From: Siphonodentalium dalli
Taxonomy: Eukaryota > Mollusca > Scaphopoda > Gadilida > Siphonodentaliidae
DNA length: 64,000 nt
NCBI GenBank assembly: GCA_032622095.1
Contig: CP136067.1
Span: 54,785,899-54,849,898 of the forward strand
Direction: 5' to 3'
Under the pieces are notes generated by a model, which saw only the letters and a list, made by a program, of their open reading frames with translations, made no database searches and was not told the DNA's origin. The position numbers and the translations under genes are program-made. Positions 1 through 12,000 of this stretch are shown here, one piece after another (position 1 is the stretch's first letter; every line of letters begins with the position of its first letter).

Positions 1-332
1 CTTGTCCCCCCGGCTGGTCTATTGGCATACCAAAGATCAACTGAATTGAATTAGCGAAACCAAAGTTATGAGTTGAAACGTTCGTATGCCACAGAAAACT
101 GAATTTTCCAAGTCCAAAAAGGGGCGTAACTCTGGAAAAAATGGGCGGACGAAACCGCAGTTATGAGGAAATCTTGTCCCCCCAGCTGGTCTATTAGCAT
201 ACCAAATATCAACTGAATTGAGTCAGCGAAACCAAAGTTATGAGTTGAAACGTTCGTACGGACGGAAGGACGGACGGAGGGCTCCACTATATACCCCCAA
301 ATCTCCATCGGAGATCGGGGGCATAATAAGTT
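1..332 (+). repeat. Tandem-core interspersed element, two units
   Basis: Two units with a period of about 172 bp, each starting CTTGTCCCCC near 1 and 173, are followed by GGAC-type runs (256-276) and a terminal hairpin (ATACCCCCAAATCTCC pairing with GGAGATCGGGGGCAT, about 288-330). This plan of tandem core, GGAC tail and hairpin recurs through the window and resembles non-autonomous elements of bivalve genomes. The left end is cut by the window edge. No coding capacity is seen. Confidence 0.6.
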
Positions 333-866
333 ACACAATTAAGGGAAGGGTTATCAACATAGCACCTGTGATAAGTGTAATCATCAGCATAATAAATAAA
401 GACACATCATTATCACAGTTGAAAAGAAGTTAATAGCATATATAAACATAGTATTGCACTTGCCAGTACAACTGCATAGAACTATAGTCTATATGACTAG
501 CGTCTCGGTGAGCTAATAAAAGCTCTGACAAAGTTGCATCTACGAACAGACAAGCCAATTCCAATATACCACCATAATTCATTATGTGGGGTATAAATAG
601 GTGCACAGGTTCTGTAGTGGTAAATATCTGTGCAATGTTTAAAAACAACTTTACCTAAAAATGTAGAAATACAAGCTTGGACTGGCAACACAACTTTGAT
701 TTTTTTTTAAATGCAAGCATAATACTGCGGGGGAAAAACCCTATATGGCAGTGGTAATACAAATGATATTGAAAGTTTCAGACTATTGAAGGTACCGGTG
801 AAGCTGTTCAATAGACTGGAATTACCTCAGACGGCATCTATACATCTCAATGGAATGTTTCACACC
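333..866. other. No gene seen
   Basis: AT-rich sequence without a recognisable gene, RNA or repeat. The short open frames here have no recognisable content or splice context. Confidence 0.4.
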
Positions 867-2290
867 AACTTAAATTAAAGTGTCAATGATACAGTAGTTC
901 AACTCTTGAGACTGGATAATTTCATGTGTTAGTCATAGGCCATATTTTTTAACAGATTCAAAACATATCATTCCCATCTACATGACAACATTCATGACAA
1001 AGTTCATGATAGGACCAACGAAATGGCCTACAACCAGTGCTAATCGATTTACCTTGTTTTATACTTAAAACCAAGATGGCCGACGTCAGTCATGTTTTTT
1101 GGCCGATTCACCCAAAAACATATCGTTATGATCAGATGAACAATACAAACTGTAGCCCTCACTAATGGATTGAATTTTGAAATCCAAAATGGCCACTGGC
1201 AGCCCTTTTTTATTTGCCAACTGACCCAAAAATGACTCGTTCCTCTCTGCACGTCAATGACAAATTTCATAGTGATCAGACCAATGGTGGTTAATGGATT
1301 TATAATGCTGAATACTGAAAATAAAGATGGCCAAGTTTTTTGGCCAATTAACCCCAAAACATCTACATGTCAATCTACAAGGAAAATTTCATGATTGCCA
1401 AAATGAAAAGTGTCAATGATACTATAGCTCAACTTGGGGAGAAGTTAATGTTTTGCTGAGCAGTCAATAGAATGATAAAGATGGAAAGTAAAACAAAAGT
1501 TTCAGTAAAGGGATTGTATTGTGAAGATGAAATTATTTTCATTTCAAACATCTTTCCAATAAATGTGGGCTGCAAGGTGTGCCGGTAAATTCAAATGAAA
1601 TATAAGATGGGCTGGCGGCCATGATCTTTAACAAATTTCTGAAAAAATAGATCCCCTCTACAGGTCACCCCGAAGTTCCATATGAAGTTTGGCGATGATC
1701 TGGTGAGAGATTCGACCTGTAGGGTGTACTAACTGAAATTGTTGATGGACCGACTTTGTCAAGTTGAGCAAAAAAGGGCCGAAACTCTGGTGAAAATCAA
1801 ACTTGGCCTGTGTTTTGTGCTAGTGAACCTGCATACCAAATTTCATTCCAGACTTACTAAAGTTGTCATCTGGAAATGAAAAAAGGCATACAGATGGATA
1901 GACCAATGAAATGTCCCGTCTTTTAAAAATGGACATATACAATTGGACATCTCCCATCTGGAACCAAAGAACCATATGAAGTTTGGCGACAATCGTGTGG
2001 TGTGCCGAAGAAGGATTTAGTAATGAAAAGAGTAAAAAAAAAAAGATGGCCACTGCTGGCCATGTGTTTCAATGAATTTCGTGATGGCTCCCATCTAGTG
2101 GCACACAGAAGATCCATATGAAGTTTGCTGATGATCGGATGAGGGATATGGTCTGTAGGGTGTGCCAAAGGATTCAGTAAAGTAAAATCCAATTTTGGCC
2201 TATTCACTCCAAAACAGATAGTTTCCATCTACATGTTGAATGTCAACATACATGGAAAATTTTATGATGATCAAATTGAAATGTTTGAGG
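867..2290 (+). repeat. Degenerate tandem-core element with AAGATGGCC units
   Basis: Diverged repeats of about 160 bp contain AAGATGGCC, GATGATC and CATATGAAGTTTGGCGA blocks. They start with GTGTCAATGATAC followed by a CTCAACTT motif (about 880-915, again 1408-1437). This is the family of the intact-looking elements at 15892-18223 and 36154-37507. Several copies look merged or nested, so the borders are approximate. Open frames inside it are by-products of the repeat. Confidence 0.6.
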
Positions 2291-4238
2291 TTCGTACTTA
2301 GCAGTTGTGACAACATTTCAAATCGCACTGGTCATCATACTCTAAATGGCACCATCTATTATTTCAGCAAAAACAAAATGCTCTCTAAATTCTGTTGACT
2401 CGGTATTAGGCAGACCATCCAAAATTAAAAGAATGGAAACAAGTCAATCCTGAAAATAGACCAACTAGGCATTCAAAATCTGTTTTCAGATTGCTTTTAA
2501 CAAACAAACAATATGACATGACATGAGAAATTCCAACTATTTGGCGAACGCATCACTAAATATTGTTTTTGGGTAGGGTAAAGTTTTTGTCCCGTGTTCG
2601 TGCTACAGAAACCACAGGGTCACAATCATCCATTAGCAAGATATGCCACGGATCACAAAAATGCATACATATTGTGAAAATATCCGATAAATTTTCGATT
2701 AATGGAGTTGGAACAGACACATTTAGCTGAATCAGCGGAAAAAAAAAAATATATATGTTGAGATTAAACCAAATACATCACAGCTCAAACTACAAATCAT
2801 CACCTGGCAACAGTTATCCATTTTCAATACCACTGCCTCCAAGATCAAAGGAAGAAACAGTTATATTGAAAATATATAAACTCTTTTGATGCCACGCAGC
2901 ACTACAGTGCCAAGTATTCTGCCGAATATGCCTGTATGTTGGTAAATATGGGTATTATCTTGTTTCTCTGTATTGCTTGGTATAATTTGTTCAAACTTCA
3001 CAGGTGGGTCGACAGTTAAGGACGACGTGTAGCCACTTAGGACAGAGGTTGTCTGGTAGAGGTTGTCTGACTTTGGCGGTGCCATCTTGGATATGTGGCT
3101 TTTTGCCAATATTTTAGGTTTCAAAGATATTAAAGCAGTATAGTGTTGGATTATATTAATTTCCAGCATGGCATGAGTACATATCTGTTCCATAAATAAA
3201 TGGAATGTGAGGACCACGATGAGATATTGGGGTGACCGAGGGTCCACGAAAATGCGGATGCAAGCAGCAATTGAATGCATTGTATAGGAAATAAACATAA
3301 CGGTCAGTGTACTGGTACGTTATTTGTACCTCATTTATTTCTTGGTGTAGCTGTGTTGGGAGAGCATGTTTTATGCGAGTGTGACCATGTCCGATGCACC
3401 CGGACAGACATGTGCAGATATCATGAGAGGTCATACAGAAGACACATGATATGCTATGTAAAATGTATTGTGTCGGGGACCAGTATTCAATACATGCGCG
3501 ATCAAGGAATATACCCACCAAAACTGGATGGCAGCTGCATTTAATTTCTATGGGGTTATGAGGGAAAAGTGAAAAAAATAAAATAATATTTTGCCCCAAT
3601 ATTCACCAAACAACAACCGTATCCTGAAATTAGAATAGCTACTATTAAATATGGTGGCCTCTGAAATTCTGCTTTCTGGTGACAACTCAGGTAATAAGAA
3701 CCCATACTGTAAGGGGTGTATTGAAAATGTTTTACAGAGGAGGATCTCCTGGTATAGCTATAGAAGACAAAGTTTTAAAATTTTATTTCACATTAAGAAA
3801 TTACAATGCAACATTGATGTTAAAAATAATGATGATTCGTCCAAACAAAAGAAGAACTAATCTCTGGACAACATGATTTGTAACAATGATGACTTTTAGC
3901 TAGATATTCATAATTTACTATAGCTTCTTACAGAAATCAACATGGTTTCCAAAAGAAGATAAGTGATTTTTAGCACACTAAAATAACTACCTCTTGTTAT
4001 GAAAAACCAATTCTGTCTCAGCATCATGTAAAATAGATCACTTCATTGATTTCTTTAAATAATAAATTCGAACTATCATTGAGTAAACTATTGTTGTGAT
4101 AACCAATTAGAAAAGCTACCTAAACACCTCAAAATGAGTACTAGTAAGTTCCCCTTGCGTGCTAGAGTGAGAACTGTTTGTGTGGAGGTAGTGCTCAATT
4201 TACAAGTTACAAAACTGTTATGAGGGTAGAAAATTCAT
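2291..4238. other. No confident gene; two long overlapping open frames
   Basis: Two minus-strand open frames of 145 and 147 codons overlap in different frames (2861-3298 and 3156-3599). Neither has a recognisable domain. One holds a MAPP-like string of the kind produced by AAGATGGC repeats. They may be remnants of a transposable element; I do not call them genes. Confidence 0.3.
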
Positions 4239-4506
4239 TTAACCCTTTCATAATGGAGGGGAGCTGCGCTGGTGCAGCACTAAAGACCCTGTGCCATTAT
4301 ATTCTCTTATACATGGGAATCTCCAATAGGGAGCCTCACATTTATATCAGAGAATACACTGGCTTACAAGGACAAGGTAAATATTGTTAGGCCAATGTAT
4401 TCTCTTATTTATGCGAGGCTCCCTATGGGATACTCACATAAATAAGAGAAATCATTGGCACAAGGTTTTCACAAAATTTCAGGAAGCTCCAGACATGAAA
4501 GGGTTA
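4239..4506. mobile_element. Foldback element, TIR TTAACCCTTTCAT
   Basis: Ends TTAACCCTTTCAT and ATGAAAGGGTTAA are inverted. The inner part also folds: TTCTCTTATACATGGG and CTCCCTATGG blocks recur inverted at 4397-4480. The motif TTGTTAGGCCAATG is shared with the foldback at 34902-35114, placing both in one family. No transposase; a MITE-like non-autonomous element. Confidence 0.65.
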
Positions 4507-4612
4507 AAGACTCATGTGAAAACAGCCTAGTTCTGCATGTCACGACGAGACTGAGTAGACACTGGATTAAGGCTACCAATTCCTCTAGCAGATGAGAAAT
4601 ATCATTCCTCTT

Positions 4613-5240
4613 ACCTTACTCGTATTTAAATTCGCACAGTACTATTTTTCACTCGAAATATGTTCGTAAATGTCTTAGTTCTTAATTATCACTAATGATA
4701 CATGTGTATATATAAAGTCAACCTCGAAGAAAATATACACCGAATATAACACAACTACATCATCATTTCATTGTGAAGATGCGTGCTTGGTACAATTTAT
4801 CAAGCTGGTATTTAATAAATATTTATGGACATCCTGGAACTGAACTTTACTTGCCGACTTCAGAAAGAATCAACTCTTGGTTGCGTGTTTTGAATGCATA
4901 ACTAATTCAGATTGTTTGACCAGTGTCACTCCATGCAGGGTTGTGAAAGAGTGCTTTCGTGCACCTCCAGGCTACAACATTTGTATTTCTTTGAAGCATT
5001 TCAACATGAAACATCGAACCATGATTAAATGCTTTACGTGTAGCCTATACATATGGATAATGTTGTTAAGATTCGTTTCCCCGTATGTAAATATAATTGT
5101 CTATTTTCTATCTAAAATAACCCTCTTATATTCCTTTGGTATAAACTTATGAGTCGTATTATTTTTCGCTCAGTTTTAAATTCGTGCATCAATGGGTGCG
5201 CGAAAAATAGTACTGCGCGAATTTAAATACAAGTAAGGTA
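4613..5240. mobile_element. Non-autonomous DNA element with ~39-bp TIRs
   Basis: The left end (TACCTTACTCGTATTTAAAT from 4613) and the reverse complement of the right end (TACCTTACTTGTATTTAAAT from 5240) agree over about 39 bases with two mismatches, through AGTACTATTTTTC. If the outer TA is the target site, the element is TA-flanked. It is about 0.63 kb. The 91-codon plus-strand frame inside (4877-5152) has no transposase features. A fragment of a related end is at 22739-22780. Confidence 0.75.
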
Positions 5241-5334
5241 GTGAACTCAAGTGATTTAGGAATGTTTACTTAATAATTAATAATCGATTCTGATTACCAC
5301 ATCTGAAGAAAACCTCCAAGATATTGGTTTGGGT

Positions 5335-5361
5335 GGGGGGGGGGGGGGGGGGGGGGGGGGG
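5335..5361 (+). repeat. Poly-G run of 27
   Basis: Uninterrupted run of 27 G after GGGT at 5331-5334. It could form a G-quadruplex, and its length is prone to sequencing error. Confidence 0.9.
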
Positions 5362-5896
5362 TAACTTTTTTGAGACCGTTATTTCTACTTCTCACTTTCT
5401 ACATCTCTTTGTCATATATGGATTTTAACGGTGTAAATTGTCATATCTTGTTTACATATAGCATACTAGAGAATTAAAACATACTAGATCTGTTCCAGTG
5501 GTCTCTATAATTTGTGCTTATACAAATGACAACTGAACGAACATATTCAATTTCATTTGGTATCAGAACAATGAATACAAGCCAATCGTGAGAAGTAACT
5601 GATGAGTTGAAGTTATTGAAGATATTCTTTTCATTAACATCTCCTTTCACCAACATATTTCAACAGAAAATCATATTTTATGGAGTCCCTGTTTATGAAT
5701 AATATGCACCAATCATGTTTTAATCTTCAGTTTCTATATATATATATCACTTACTCAGAGCCATGTAGAGTTTCTCTATACAATCTAAAAATCTGTACAA
5801 TCAATCATGCAATGAGTTCATAGAGTTATCCATCTTATGTGGCAGCCACAGTTCATATGCCTGAGACTGAGAAAGCTCTTGTGAAAATATGGTGCA
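5362..5896. other. No gene seen
   Basis: AT-rich sequence with a short TA microsatellite near 5737-5748. Nothing else is recognisable. Confidence 0.4.
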
Positions 5897-6080
5897 AGAC
5901 ATTTGCAAATTGAGGTCCCCAAAGGGTGAATTTAGCGAGGGTAACCTGCACAGCAGGCTAGCATCACTTAATTCACCTTTGGGGATCCCCCCCAAGAGGG
6001 TGAATTTTGTGATGCTAGCCCACTGAGCATAGTGGCATCACTAAATTCACCCTCTGGGTTCCTCATTCTGCAAATGTCTG
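5897..6080. mobile_element. Foldback MITE, GAATGAGGTCCCC family, double hairpin
   Basis: The outer arms carry CATTTGCAAATTGAGGTCCCC and its inverse GGTTCCTCATTCTGCAAATG. Between them GGTGAATTT and AAATTCACC segments alternate, so the unit holds two hairpins. Related copies: 10535-10780, 23711-23817, 35519-35630, 47906-48017. It abuts the TA-flanked MITE at 6089. Confidence 0.75.
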
Positions 6081-6088
6081 GCACCATA

Positions 6089-6288
6089 CAGTAATGCCTT
6101 AAATAATCGACTCCTTAACCACAGCAGAATTATGGGTAATTTTTCAGGATTTAGTCGGAAATATGGCTTGTTGCCATTCATTTGAGAGCTTTCCGATGAA
6201 TGGCAACAAGCCATATTTCTGACTAAATCCTGAATATTTACCCATAATTCAGCTGTGGTTAAGGAGTAGATTATTTAGGGCATTACAA
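6089..6288. mobile_element. Foldback MITE, CAGTAATGCCC family
   Basis: Near-perfect palindrome of about 200 bp. Left arm: CAGTAATGCC, TAATCGACTCCTTAACCACA, TTTTCAGGATTTAGTCGGAA, TGGCTTGTTGCCATTC; the right arm is its inverse. Ends starting CAGT inside TA dinucleotides are typical of Tc1/mariner-derived MITEs. It has no coding content. Confidence 0.85.
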
Positions 6289-7535
6289 TATACCACGTAA
6301 AACTCAGTCTTAGAAGAAGAAATTTCAATCTGACCATATAAATATATTTTGAAAGTTAATAATTATGCTAAATGACAAGTTTACTGGCACATTGTTTTCA
6401 TAAACTTTTGAAACTTTAGTGAACTGGAAATTCAAAAGCTGTTGTTCTGACTATGGTATTTCAGGTAAGGGAACCAACATCATAATTTTCTCGAAAAAAG
6501 GTGTCAATTTCAACAAATTTATGTTTTTATATATATTTTCCAAAGATGTCAGCAAGCTATTAGACTAATGAGCTATTCCAACAATTCATCTTGGGTGCAA
6601 CAAACATTTGTTTTTAAGGAGATTGAGTTCAAAGTTCAAGACCTCAAAAAATGGTGACCCGAAGTCACTTGAATACTAATATATCTTTTTAACAGTCATA
6701 TATGTACCTTTTTGGGTGGAGTTGTTTATGTACATGTAGGTGAAGAAAATTATGAATATACACTTCGATGCGAGACATCCTGCTGCCATTTTCGAGCAAG
6801 TTATGATGTAAGCTCCAGGCCAGGCCCTGATTCTAGTTATGCCGGTCTGGATACTAAAAGAATTAAAGGTGAATACACTCTTCCCGAGAAATTAGATGCT
6901 TAACAGATTATCTTTCATCGCAGACTGACAAATAAGCAGTGAGCTGAAAATGCCTAGATTACATACATGTGATGGAATGAGATGAAAATCTTTTTCCTGC
7001 AAACCTGTGGCATAGGTCTCCAATAGTATACATATCTACCCAAAATCAAATCTTTAGTCGAAAGATTTTAAAGATAAAACATTTATATCGTATAATTACA
7101 TAAACTGAGGCATATGATCAGGAACTCAATCCTTCTGATTATTTTAAACAGATGAATCTTTATGGGAAACATCATTGAATGTGACCAAATACTAACTAAA
7201 TTAGCCGACACTACTTAATTTTAGTGGAATTTCTGTACCGATTAACAATAAACTGAATTCTAGAAACAAAATTAGCTGAATTCAGCTAATTATCTAAAGA
7301 ATCTCATGGCGGTTACTAATATTTTATTTATAAATTTTAACAAAGAGGACTGATGAAGAGACTGGTATCTCTGATCAAGCCCAATAAGGCCTCCAGAATG
7401 TCATTGTCCAGGATTAAATAATACTCTCCAATACTAAACCATAGGAAATACTGCCGCAGGTTTGACAGGCCGATTTATGTATTGACTTGACACTGGCTCT
7501 ATGAGGCACGCCTTCATGAGAGACAAGTACAATCC
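6289..7535. other. Flank downstream of SNRNP70, no gene seen
   Basis: AT-rich, no recognisable coding or RNA gene. The minus-strand hexamer AATAAA at 7323-7328 is one possible poly(A) signal for SNRNP70, but it lies 1.4 kb past the stop codon and is unproven. Confidence 0.35.
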
Positions 7536-7539
7536 ATCT

Positions 7540-7602
7540 GCCATTATTACTTCACCGGCCAAAATACTGCCCCTATTTTTAGAACGTGCCGTGAAGTAAT
7601 AA
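7540..7602. repeat. Small inverted repeat (hairpin)
   Basis: ATTATTACTTCACCGGC and GCCGTGAAGTAATAAT are inverted around a loop of about 30 bp. If the SNRNP70 3' UTR reaches this far it would form an RNA stem. Otherwise it is a small MITE remnant. Confidence 0.6.
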
Positions 7603-8202
7603 TTTCCAACTGGAAAACCGGGAAAGGCCTGCTTTACAAGTGACTGTAAATAAAGTAACTTGAAATGTCTGTGCGCTCCATTTTACAAAGCAACAATAAA
7701 TAGGCATCCATAAAGCTAGAGACAGTTTAGCAAAAAGATATCATGTTCACACAATCATTGTTTCTGGGTTAATCATTTAATGCTTTCTCTAGAGATCGAT
7801 GGCAACCCAAACAGTTGGATAGCAAGAATTTTTTTTTTTCTGGTTGGTCGGGGAATTTCTCATTTACAAAATGGCAGTTGGTCTTTATGACAACGAACGT
7901 AGCAGAGCACCATGGAGCCAGCATCTGGTCTAATTCACGTAAATAGTGGAAATGACTAAAGTGATGCTCAAAATAAATATACTGCACCAGAATCAATAGA
8001 GAAGCCCTATAATGCCACAACACTAATGTTTCATAATGGCTGGGAATGGAAAACTGTGTGCAAGACATAAACGTCATGTGAAGAACAGAGGGGATCACCA
8101 TCACCAGATCTATAGGGACATCTTACTTTTGTATAATATGGTCAGTTTGATGCTCCATTATGGCCATAACAGAAAAGGAGATATACTCCTTGATAGAGGG
8201 TA

Positions 8203-8366
8203 CAGTAATGCCCTAATTAATCAACTCCTTAACCACAGCAGAATTATGGGTAATTTTTCAGGATTTAGTCGGAAAGCTCTCAAACAAGCCATATTTCCGA
8301 CTAAATCATGAAAAATTACCCATAATTCTGCTGTGGTTAAGGAGTCGATTAATTAGAGCATCATCG
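8203..8366. mobile_element. Foldback MITE, CAGTAATGCCC family
   Basis: Left arm CAGTAATGCCCTAATTAATC and its inverse GATTAATTAGAGCATCATC enclose the conserved GGATTTAGTCGGAAAG core. TA precedes the left end. It lies about 400 bp downstream of the SNRNP70 stop codon and may sit in the 3' UTR. Confidence 0.85.
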
Positions 8367-8769
8367 TACCTCTTCAAAATTGAGTAGCAGTGAAAGCAAT
8401 ATACACGTACATCATGCACTGTTGATGTCTAAATTATCTCTAAGCTAACAATTAAGGTACCCAAAGCAAGAATCTCTCAATCCCAAATCCCAAACATAAA
8501 GGCATTCAAGAATGATCTTCATTCTAATTATTCTCAACTATATTAGCTCGACGCACGCCAGTCGCCACACATATATCAGACACTTGGCTTCTAGAGAACA
8601 GATGCAGCCTCACTGAATTGAAGAGCTTAAATTAAGTTTTCATAGCAGGAACCAATAAAATTGCTACAAAAATCTGGTGACAGTGACCAACTCAGACTGA
8701 GAACGATGACTGGAGAGCAGATCACAATCGATGATTACAGCATGTAATTTACAGATTACATAATGTAAT

Positions 8770-9056
8770 TTACATATCTGCTGGGTCAGGGACTGGAGGA
8801 TAACTCTGTTTAACATCTGGAGGATAGTTCTGCTCTTCGTAATTCTGATCAAATTCTGGCGGCTGTTCGTATCCGGATGCTTTTTCGTAACCCTTGTCTG
8901 CAGGCTCATCTTTAACTCTAATTTCCTGTTGATAATCTCCTTGTCCGTTTTCGTCTCTGTCCCGTCGTCGTTCACGGCTCCTTGGTCGCTTTCTGTCTCG
9001 TGATCGACTCCTCTTTCTCTCTTTTGATCGACTGCGTCGGCTTCGTTTTCTGTCCA
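8770..9056 (-). CDS. SNRNP70: SNRNP70 terminal coding exon
   Basis: The acceptor is TTACTTCTTTTCAG, with the exon starting at 9056; the previous exon supplies one base and the first codon is GTG (Val). It encodes 94 further residues and a TAA stop. The first part is [20 protein letters not shown]-type RS/RD repeats, the splicing-factor low-complexity region. From about the 30th residue it turns acidic and rich in Tyr, Pro and Gln, ending [12 protein letters not shown] fits the consensus for SUMO attachment (hydrophobic-Lys-x-Glu). Candidate minus-strand poly(A) signals downstream are ATTAAA (7776-7781) and AATAAA (7323-7328); neither is proven. Confidence 0.93.
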
Positions 9057-12000
9057 CTGAAAAGAAGTAATTGTTTTGTTGATTATTCATTTATCTCAAT
9101 TAATCTTCAATTTTAAAGGCTAAAGTTCTACTTTCAAAGTCACTAATATTCATCACATTTTAGGAAAACCAGTAAGACAAGGTTCCCACAGGTCAGATCC
9201 AACAAGAGATGGACTGTCGGCCCGTGCATACCCCCCGTGTGGCATACCGCCTTGTGTGGGCATATCTATAACTTATGACTGCTATACTCAAGACAGATGG
9301 ACCCAAAAATATGCATTTTCATATAAACCAAGATGAATAACTATAAAACAAAAAGCAGTTGCAGACGGCGGTATCCCCCGCCGAATTGTGCAGTTGGGAA
9401 AGTGCATTCTCAATAATGTTTGCGTTCTCAGTATGTGCTAAACAAGAGGTGGGATTTTGTCAAAAAGCCTGGCTTGCGAACTCATTTTAGGTACTGACAT
9501 TTGTGGAAATTAGCCATGTGACTTGAAAACTCATTCTAGGTAATGGTCAGGTGAACTCCTATACCCAAAATCTTTGAAATCCGTTGACATTTGTTCAAGT
9601 TATGACTCTTACAAATTCGGGATGGAAGGACGGACGGACAGATGTCCAGACGGCTAGACAGACGGAACCCATTCCTATATCCCCCGCAAATTTTCAATTT
9701 GGCGGGGGATAAAAAACCAAAACAAAACAATTGAATGTGCCATTAAATGTCCTCCTAGTGGTGAAAATCCATACAAAATTTCATTGAGATCCGAGCATTA
9801 CTGTTCCAAGTTATGACCTGAACAGACATCGGATGGACCAAAGATCCAACATTTCCAGATAAACAAAGATGAATAACTCTAGAATGGAAAATCCGAACAA
9901 AACAAGGGAACATTGAATGTCATCATGATAGTGAACATCCATACCAAATTTCATTGAGATCCCAGCACAATTGTTGAAGTTACGACATGAACAGACACCA
10001 GACGGACCAAAAAGCCAACATTTCCAGATAAACAAACATGTATGACTCCAGAATGGAAAATCCGAACAAAACGACGGAACCCTCTATTTAATATCCTCAT
10101 AGTAGTGAACATCCATACCAAATTTCATTGAGATCCCAGCACAACTGTTGAAGTTATGACATGAACAGACACCAGACTGACCAAAAAGCCAACATTTCCA
10201 GATAAACAAAGATGAATAACTCTAGAATGGAAAATCTGAACAAACGATGGAACCTTCTATTTAATGTCCTCAGAGTAGTGAACATCCATACCTAATTGAG
10301 ATCCGAGCACTACTGTTCAAGTTATGACATGAACAAACATCGGACGGACGCACACACGCACGGACAGGTGCAAAACAGTATACCCTACTTAAAAAAAAAA
10401 AAAGGGGGTATAATAAAATTCAAGGTAATCTGCCGTTCTGTTAAATGAAAACACAAGTTAAATCCATCTGTTTCACTTTACTCCAGTTCATTTTGAGTTT
10501 GACACAAGGGAAGAAACATACACCTCATCACAAACAAGCCTTGAAATAGTGAGCCTGTCATTTGCAGAATGAGGTTCCCAGAGGGTGAATTTAATGACGC
10601 TATACCGCACATCGGGCTAGCATCACCAAATTCACCCTCTGGGAACCTCATTCTGCTAAGGCCTAAGCAGAATGAGGTCCCCAGAGGGTGAATTTGGTCC
10701 CGCTGTGCGGGATAGCATCACTAAATTCACCCTCTGGTGACCTCATTCTGCAAATGACAGGCTCACTATTTCAAGGCTTGATCACAGAAGTTTTATCTAT
10801 TAACCTTTCTTTACTAAATGGATACTCCTGCTTAGTTCTAAAAGTATCCATATTATTCATCTGGCAGGATGTTTGAAATAAGATGCAGACAACTGAACAA
10901 CACAGTACAGAAGGATTTGTATTATTGGTGGAAAATGTTCAGATAATAATTTATCATGGCTGTTAACAGTCAAAGTGCCAAAGGAAAGACATCCGATGTG
11001 TGGGAGCACTTTACGCTAACCAGGAAAGGGGCAAGACATCGCACAATGCAAACTCGGCCTGATGAAACTGAAATATAATAAATCCATCTCCATCATGCAG
11101 ATGCATTTGAATGTGAAACACCCATCCGCAGCTACCGAGAATTATATTATTGTCATAAATTATGACTCATAATAAAAAAAACAAGCAGTCGCAGACGGCG
11201 TTATCCCCCGCCGAATTGTGCAGTTGGGGAAGTGCATTCTCAATAATGTTTGCGTTCTCAGTATGTGCTAAACAAGAGGTGGGATTTTGTCAAAAAGCCT
11301 GGCTTGCGAACTCATTTTAGGTACTGGTCATGGGAACGAATATACCACAAATATTTTTAATCCGTTGACATTCGTGGAAATTAGCCCTGTGACGTCGTCC
11401 ATTTGCACACAAAAAAATAAATAAAGTCCAATAACTCTGTTAAAATTATCTGGGTGGACCTGGTTTGCGAACTCGTTCTAGATACTGCTCATGTGAACTT
11501 ATATACCAAAAATCTTTGAAATCCGTTGAGATTTGTGGAAATAAGCCCTGGGACATCGTCTATTTGCTATTTGGTAAATTCAACAAAAATAATAAACAAA
11601 AGTCCAATAACTACGGTAAAAATATCTGGCCAGACCTGGCTTGCGAACTCATTCTAGGTAATGGTCAGGTGAACTCATATACCAAATATCTTTGAAATCC
11701 GTTGAGATTTGTGGAAATGAGCCCTGGGACGTCGTCTATTTGCTATTTGGTAAATTCGACAAAAATAATAAACAAAGTCCAATAACTCCGGTAAAAATAT
11801 CTGGCCAGACCTGGCTTGCGAACTCATTCTAGGTAATGGTCAGGTGAACTCATATACCACAAATCTTTAAAATCCATTTACATTTGTTCAAGTTATGACT
11901 CTTACAAATTCGGGACGGATGGAACCCATTACTATATCCCCCGCAAATTTTAAATTTGGCGGGGGATTAAAATAATACATAAATTATAGAAATGATGCTT

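Noticed and set aside
2861-3599. Two overlapping minus-strand frames of 145 and 147 codons
   Set aside because: They overlap in different frames, have no recognised domain or splice context, and one includes text typical of AAGATGGC repeats.
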